Assembly (NCBI GenBank): GCA_029256605.1
Contig: JAQSXP010000005.1
Span: forward strand, 1-32,014
Direction: 5' to 3'
Length of the DNA stretch: 32,014 nt
Source of the DNA: Devosia sp.
Lineage (GTDB): Bacteria > Pseudomonadota > Alphaproteobacteria > Rhizobiales > Devosiaceae
Shown here piece by piece: positions 27,314 through 32,014 of the stretch. Under the pieces are notes generated by a model. That model saw only the letters and a program-made list of their open reading frames with translations. It was not told the DNA's origin and did not search any database. Within the stretch, counting starts at the first letter, position 1; each line of letters starts with the position of its first letter. A program made the position numbers and the translations under genes.

Positions 27314-28189
27314 TCAGGCACTGGCATAGGCAGCCGGCGTGGTGCCCACGATTGCCGCGAAGTGGCGGGACATGTGGCTCTGGTCGGCAAAGCCGGCCTC
27401 GGCGGCGGCCGCCGCCAGCGAGGATCCATTGCGAAGAAGGCCCTGAACTTTCCGCACCTTGAGGCCGATATGATAGGCGTGCGGGGGCATTCCCGTGCGG
27501 TTCTTGAACAGATCTATGGTTTGGCGTCGGCCCAGGCCAACAAGCGCTGCCAGCGTTTCGAGCCGGATGTCTGCTTCAACATGCGCGTGAAGATAATCCA
27601 CGAGCTTTGCAGCCCGGCGATCATCGTGCCGGATCTTGGTGGCCTGGTCCGTGGAGCCCGTGGAAAGTGCCCCGACCACATCCGCCAGTTTGGTCAGCGC
27701 GGCGTCACGGGACAGCGACAATCGCGAAGCATGGACGACGTCATGGATCTGCGCGAGCCGCCCCGCCAGCCTGGCATCAAAATGGCCGACCACGCCGAAG
27801 TGGGGTAGGCCCCGGCTCGCACCATGCGTTTGATCGCCGAGGATGTCCGCCATCGCCGCCTCGGACACATAGAACATGCGCTGGACCCAACCATCCTCGA
27901 TAGCGGCGTTTCCATGGTGGACGTCGCCGGGACGCATGGTCATGACCGTTCCGGCCGAAACGGCATGTTGCTCCCCACGGCACCAGACCTGATGCACGCC
28001 CCCCGTAATGACTCCGATCAGATATTCAGCGTGGTAGTGGGGTTTGAATTTCTTTTCGATGTAGTGGGCGGCCAGGGTTTCGATCCCGCCATGTTCGGGC
28101 AAGCGGTTGAACGAGGCATGTTCAGTATTTCTCGCGGCCGCATCCACCAGTTTGCTCCTTGGGCCAAGTCTCTCGGCGCGGCACAACAC
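27314..28189 (-). CDS. AraC family transcriptional regulator with N-terminal cupin sensing domain
   Basis: HYHAEYLIGVITGGVHQVWCRGEQHAV; AALVGLGRRQTIDLFKNRTGMPPHAYHIGLKVRKVQGLLRNGSSLAAAAAEAGFADQSHMSRHFAAIVGTTPAAY. Confidence 0.94.
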   Translation of the reverse strand: MLCRAERLGPRSKLVDAAARNTEHASFNRLPEHGGIETLAAHYIEKKFKPHYHAEYLIGVITGGVHQVWCRGEQHAVSAGTVMTMRPGDVHHGNAAIEDGWVQRMFYVSEAAMADILGDQTHGASRGLPHFGVVGHFDARLAGRLAQIHDVVHASRLSLSRDAALTKLADVVGALSTGSTDQATKIRHDDRRAAKLVDYLHAHVEADIRLETLAALVGLGRRQTIDLFKNRTGMPPHAYHIGLKVRKVQGLLRNGSSLAAAAAEAGFADQSHMSRHFAAIVGTTPAAYASA

Positions 28190-28370
28190 TTACCACGTAA
28201 ATGCGCTCCTTAACGCATCATGGAAAGCCCGACAACGCCGAGGAGGGCCAGAAAAACCGCATCATCGCGGCCCTTCACGATTACTCAATCGCGGAAGCTG
28301 CCGCTCGGGTCCTATGACAGTTGTCACCGACGCCTGTCGTCCTATGCATGACTTCATAATAGATTTCTCC

Positions 28371-28398
28371 CCGAAGGTTCGCTTCTGGGAACCTTCGG
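28371..28398. terminator. Inverted repeat between AraC and LLM genes
   Basis: CCGAAGGTTC-gcttctgg-GAACCTTCGG, perfect 10-bp stem; no clear U-tract. Confidence 0.45.
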
Positions 28399-28408
28399 CT
28401 CCGCTCTT

Positions 28409-28427
28409 AAAGGCAGAGATGGGGTCG
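28409..28427 (+). repeat. Short dispersed repeat copy AAAGGCAGAGATGGGGTCG
   Basis: 18/19 identical to 19112-19130 (AAAGGCAGAAATGGGGTCG); core GAAATGGGGTCG also at 10387-10398. Confidence 0.35.
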
Positions 28428-28530
28428 TGAGCGGTTGATCGGCAATGCGCCCCGTTCCGGCCGTTCAGCATACCTGCCCTACTCCCTGAAAGCGGGGTTG
28501 TGCTGCCGAATGCCGTGGTCGCATCCGGGC

Positions 28531-29443
28531 TCACGAAAAGACCTGCGCCACATCGTGGTAATGGGACAGCCGTCTTTCGGGGTCTGGCAGGACGTCCTGC
28601 AGCATGATCTCGTCGGCGCCGCAGGCCTCGGCCATGCGCAGGAGGCGCGCTCGCAGAGCTCGGCAGCCTTTGGGGCATGATGTTGAAGCGCCGGCGCTGC
28701 TGGAACGCCCAGCGCATTGGCATGGCCAGTTTCTCGGCTTCCGCAAGAGTTGGGGCCGTGGTGACGCGCAGTGCGAGAAAGAGCTTGGGCGCCGGGGGTA
28801 GGCCGGGGCGCGGCGATGGGCGAAACGCCTTGCGGTATGCCGCTGCTGCGGCTTGCGCCTCTTCGGGTCGGTGGAAGGCCGACAAGGCCAGCGGCAGGCC
28901 GAGCGTGCCGGCGCGCTCGGCCGAGGTCTGACCAACGGCCATGATCCAGGGGAGCGGCGGCGCCTCGTCGGGCATGACCTTGAGCGGCGCAAAGGGGTGA
29001 TCGGCAGGAAGATCAGCAAACAAATGGCCGAGCACTTCCTCGACTTTCGCGGCTTGATCATGCGCCGGCTTTTGCGTGCGGTCCGGCTGCAAGGCCAGAT
29101 CGGGCAGCGGCCCGGACACCGATTGCCCAAGCCCCAGATCGACACGCCCCGGCGCCAGCGCAGCGAGGGTCTTGGCGCTTTCGGCAATCTTGTAGGCGCT
29201 GTAGTTGTTCAGCAGAACGCCGCCCACACCGACACGGATGCGGCTGGTCGCCTGCGCCAGGGCGAGCGCCATCACGATGGGATCAACGCAGGCCTCGTAA
29301 GGCACGGCATGGTGCTCCACGAGCCAGTGGCGCTCAAAGCCCAGCTGCTCCAATGTCTGGGACAGCCTGATGGACTGGCGGATGGCCTCGCCCCCAGTGC
29401 TGCCGGGGCCAATCTGGACTTGGTCGAGGAGCGAAAGTTTCAT
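28531..29443 (-). pseudogene. LLM class flavin-dependent oxidoreductase with a frameshift near its C-terminus
   Basis: MKLSLLDQVQIGPGSTGGEAIRQSIRLSQTLEQLGFERHWLVEHHA...RRRFNIMP in one frame, then RALRARLLRMAEACGADEIMLQDVLPDPERRLSHYHDVAQVFS in another; frame restored by removing one G from G4 at 28672-28675. Confidence 0.87.
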
Positions 29444-29491
29444 GGGGCACCAAGATTGGAGGGGCGCCAGAGAGTGCGCCCCTGAGGGTGT

Positions 29492-30451
29492 TTACTGGAT
29501 GGCAAAGGCCGAGGGCTCGATCAGGTCTTCGCGGATGTCGATGCGGCTGCCGGCTTCCAGCATGCCAGCCTCGATCATGAACTCCTGATCGGCTTCCAGA
29601 TTGGCGACATCCTCATCGGTCATGCGCGGGTCGAAATCGTACCAGCCAAGCTGCTTGGTCGCTTCCTCGACGCTGATGCCCTGATCCTCGGCCGCCATGG
29701 CGATTGCCGCTTCTGGCTCGTCGCGCAGGAAAGCTAGCGCTTTCCGATGCGCCTTGAAGTAAGCGGCCACGTAGTCCGGATGCGCCTGGGCAAAGGCCCT
29801 GCTGGTGCCGATCACGGTCGTGGGCGCGATCAGCCCCTCGCCATCAACGATGACATGACCGCCAGCTGCTTCCACCTGCGTGGCGTTGGCGCCGGCCAAG
29901 GTTACGGCGTCCACCTGACCGGCGAGGAGAGCGGCGCGGGCCGTCGGCAGGTCCATGTTGATATATTCCACATCATCGAGGGTCAGCCCCTCGGCGGCCA
30001 GGGCCGCGGCCAGAAGCTGGTTGAGCACAGTACCCTTGGGCCCCGCGACCTTCTTGCCCGCCAGGGAAGCAATGTCGGTTGGTCCGCCTGCAGCGGCCAT
30101 GATGAAATAGGCCTTGGGCGAGCGGGCATAGGCGCCGATGACGGCCACGTCAGCACCATTGGCGCGCGCGAGAATGGCCGAGGTGCCGCCGAGCACCGAA
30201 GCAATCTGCAACTCGCCCGCGGCAATAGCCTGGGTCTGGGCGGCGCCTGAAGTGATCTCGGGATGGGTAAGGGTCACGCCCAGTTCCGCGAAAGCGGCAT
30301 CGAGCATGCCCTCCTTGCGCATCACGATGGAGGGTACGTTGAAGGGCGCGGTCACATAGGACACCGCGACCTCTTCGGACTGCCCGGCCACAGGCGCAAT
30401 TGCCGCGAGTGCGACTGCGGCGGCGAATGCCAATTTAGTCAGTTGGGTCAT
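29492..30451 (-). CDS. ABC transporter substrate-binding protein (NMT1/SsuA/TauA-like)
   Basis: Signal peptide MTQLTKLAFAAAVALAAIAPVAGQ; SLAGKKVAGPKGTVLNQLLAAALAAEGLTLDDVEYINMDLPTARAALLAGQVDAVTL. Confidence 0.92.
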   Translation of the reverse strand: MTQLTKLAFAAAVALAAIAPVAGQSEEVAVSYVTAPFNVPSIVMRKEGMLDAAFAELGVTLTHPEITSGAAQTQAIAAGELQIASVLGGTSAILARANGADVAVIGAYARSPKAYFIMAAAGGPTDIASLAGKKVAGPKGTVLNQLLAAALAAEGLTLDDVEYINMDLPTARAALLAGQVDAVTLAGANATQVEAAGGHVIVDGEGLIAPTTVIGTSRAFAQAHPDYVAAYFKAHRKALAFLRDEPEAAIAMAAEDQGISVEEATKQLGWYDFDPRMTDEDVANLEADQEFMIEAGMLEAGSRIDIREDLIEPSAFAIQ

Positions 30452-31205
30452 GGAGTTCTCCACTTCTAGGGCCTGCCGGGGCGGGAATGCGCGGTGCAGG
30501 GAAAAACCGGGAAAATAGCTGCTGGCGCGCGCTCTCGATCTCCGCGCCGCTGACCGGGCGCGGATACGCAGCCGCGAGCTTAAGATCGAGTGCGACCTGA
30601 CCCTCTTCCAGCACCAGAATGGTGCGGCCCAGCCGAATGGCTTCCTCGATGTCGTGGGTCACAAAGACGATGGTCGTGCCGGTCGTTTGCCAGATCCGAA
30701 TCAACTCGTCCTGCATCTGCTTGCGGGTGAAGGCGTCCAGCGCCCCAAAGGGCTCGTCCATCAGCAGCAGCTTGGGGCGGCTGACCAGAGCCCTGGCAAT
30801 GGCAACGCGCTGCGCCATGCCGCCCGAAAGCTTGTCGGGCCGCAGGTCGGCAGCGTCAGCCAAGCCGACCATGGCCAGAGCGCTGGCCACGCGGCGGCGC
30901 GTTTCGGACCTGTCGAGACGATGCGCCAACAGGAAGCCGGCGTTTTGCGCTACGGTTAGCCAAGGCATCAGCCTTGGTTCCTGAAACACCACGCCAATAG
31001 CCGAGCGGTCACCCTCGAGCGCACCGTGCTCCGGGGTTTCCAGCCCTGCCAGAAGCCGGAGCAAGGTGGACTTGCCGCAACCCGACCGCCCTAAAATGAC
31101 GTGGAATTCGCCGCTCGCCAGCTTCAGGTCGAGCTTGCGCAGCACTTCCCGGCGACCGCCAGCGGGCAGATCGTAGCCGTGCCGCACCTGATGGAAACTA
31201 AGCAT
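30435..31205 (-). CDS. ABC transporter ATP-binding protein (SsuB/TauB-like)
   Basis: Walker A LGRSGCGKSTLLRL, signature LSGGMAQRVAIARAL, Walker B LLLMDEPFGALDAFTR. Confidence 0.95.
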   Translation of the reverse strand: MLSFHQVRHGYDLPAGGRREVLRKLDLKLASGEFHVILGRSGCGKSTLLRLLAGLETPEHGALEGDRSAIGVVFQEPRLMPWLTVAQNAGFLLAHRLDRSETRRRVASALAMVGLADAADLRPDKLSGGMAQRVAIARALVSRPKLLLMDEPFGALDAFTRKQMQDELIRIWQTTGTTIVFVTHDIEEAIRLGRTILVLEEGQVALDLKLAAAYPRPVSGAEIESARQQLFSRFFPAPRIPAPAGPRSGELHDPTD

Positions 31206-31962
31206 TGCCCAGTTCCACTTCATTGCGCATCCAGGGCGCGATCGATCGCAGCAGCAGCTTGAGGCCGGTATCGACCAGGATACCGATGACGCCGATGGTC
31301 AGCACGCCCACAAGGACGATATCCGTACGCGCCAGATCCTGCGCATCGAGGATCATGTAGCCCAGCCCCGCCGAGGAGGCGATCAGTTCGGCGCCAACCA
31401 GCGCCCGCCAGCCGTAACCCAGACCCACCCGCAGCCCGATCACGGCGGAGGGCAGCGCCGCTGGCAGCACGATGCGCCAAAGCAATTCCAGCCGGCTGAA
31501 GCGGGCGGCGCGCCCCACTTCGATCAGCTTGGGATCAACCTGGGAAAAGCCGCCGCGGACGCCCAGAAAGATCGGAAAAAAGCAGGCGAGCATGATAATG
31601 CCCACCTTCTGGGTCTCGCCGATGCCCAGCCAGAGCATGGTCAGCGGCACCAGGGCGAGCGGCGGTATTTGCCGCAAGAATTCCAATGGGCCTTCCAGCA
31701 CGACCGCAAGGGGTCGCAGGGTCACCATGACCAGCGTAAGCGAGAAGGCAAGCAGCACGGCAAAGAGATACCCGATCCCCACGCGGCTCATCGAGATCAG
31801 GATGTGGTCAAAGAGCTTGCCGCTGTCGATCAACGAAACAAAGGCAGACCAGACGCGCCAGGGTGGCGGCAAGAGGAACGCATTGACGGTCCCGGTCACC
31901 GAAACCGCCGACCAGGCAAGAAGTATGACGATGAAGCCCGATAAGGGATAAAACTTTGACAT
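31198..31962 (-). CDS. ABC transporter permease (SsuC/TauC-like)
   Basis: BPD-type permease: FRQIPPLALVPLTMLWLGIGETQKVGIIMLACFFPIFLGVRGGF, VIGLRVGLGYGWRALVGAELIASSAGLGYMILDA. Confidence 0.94.
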   Translation of the reverse strand: MSKFYPLSGFIVILLAWSAVSVTGTVNAFLLPPPWRVWSAFVSLIDSGKLFDHILISMSRVGIGYLFAVLLAFSLTLVMVTLRPLAVVLEGPLEFLRQIPPLALVPLTMLWLGIGETQKVGIIMLACFFPIFLGVRGGFSQVDPKLIEVGRAARFSRLELLWRIVLPAALPSAVIGLRVGLGYGWRALVGAELIASSAGLGYMILDAQDLARTDIVLVGVLTIGVIGILVDTGLKLLLRSIAPWMRNEVELGNA

Positions 31963-32014
31963 GGCCGCTCTTTAGGAGAGCGTCATATACCTGACTATTT
32001 TTATCCACAATCAC

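Noticed and set aside
1-32014. CRISPR arrays, prophage, transposase, toxin-antitoxin or defence genes
   Set aside because: No regularly spaced repeats and no recognisable integrase, transposase, nuclease or TA domains were found in any translated ORF.

Overview
GC-rich alphaproteobacterial-type chromosomal window (Devosia/Rhizobiales-like by impression only). The left end is core: rlmE, a Ppx/GppA phosphatase and tRNA-Gln(CTG). The right end is a tight sulfonate/nitrate/taurine-type ABC operon (permease, ATPase, binding protein) followed by an LLM flavin-dependent oxidoreductase. Between them (about 2.8-28.4 kb) is an accessory mosaic of ten transcription regulators from eight families (2 LysR, 2 MarR, 2 HxlR, TetR, ArsR, XRE/MmyB-like, AraC). 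Most are divergent from or adjacent to small redox/detox genes: SDRs, F420-reductase-like NAD(P) proteins, a quinone reductase/ADH, an azoreductase-like flavoprotein, ABM monooxygenases, SnoaL/NTF2-like proteins, an alpha/beta hydrolase, an MFS exporter, an EamA transporter and a class C beta-lactamase. Many genes are damaged. Three of five SDRs, an ABM monooxygenase, the EamA transporter and the LLM oxidoreductase carry stops, frameshifts or deletions; an ArsR regulator and a PQQ-type sugar dehydrogenase are truncated. Several intergenic regions contain clear inverted repeats that are plausible operators. The best are ATTACCT-GGG-AGGTAAT, ATCTAG-N7-CTAGAT, a 27-bp AT-rich dyad before the azoreductase, and ATGGTTCG-N8-CGAACCAT at the ArsR start. 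No integrase, transposase, CRISPR array or phage gene was recognised. All family calls are from reading the translated ORFs; no database search was run.
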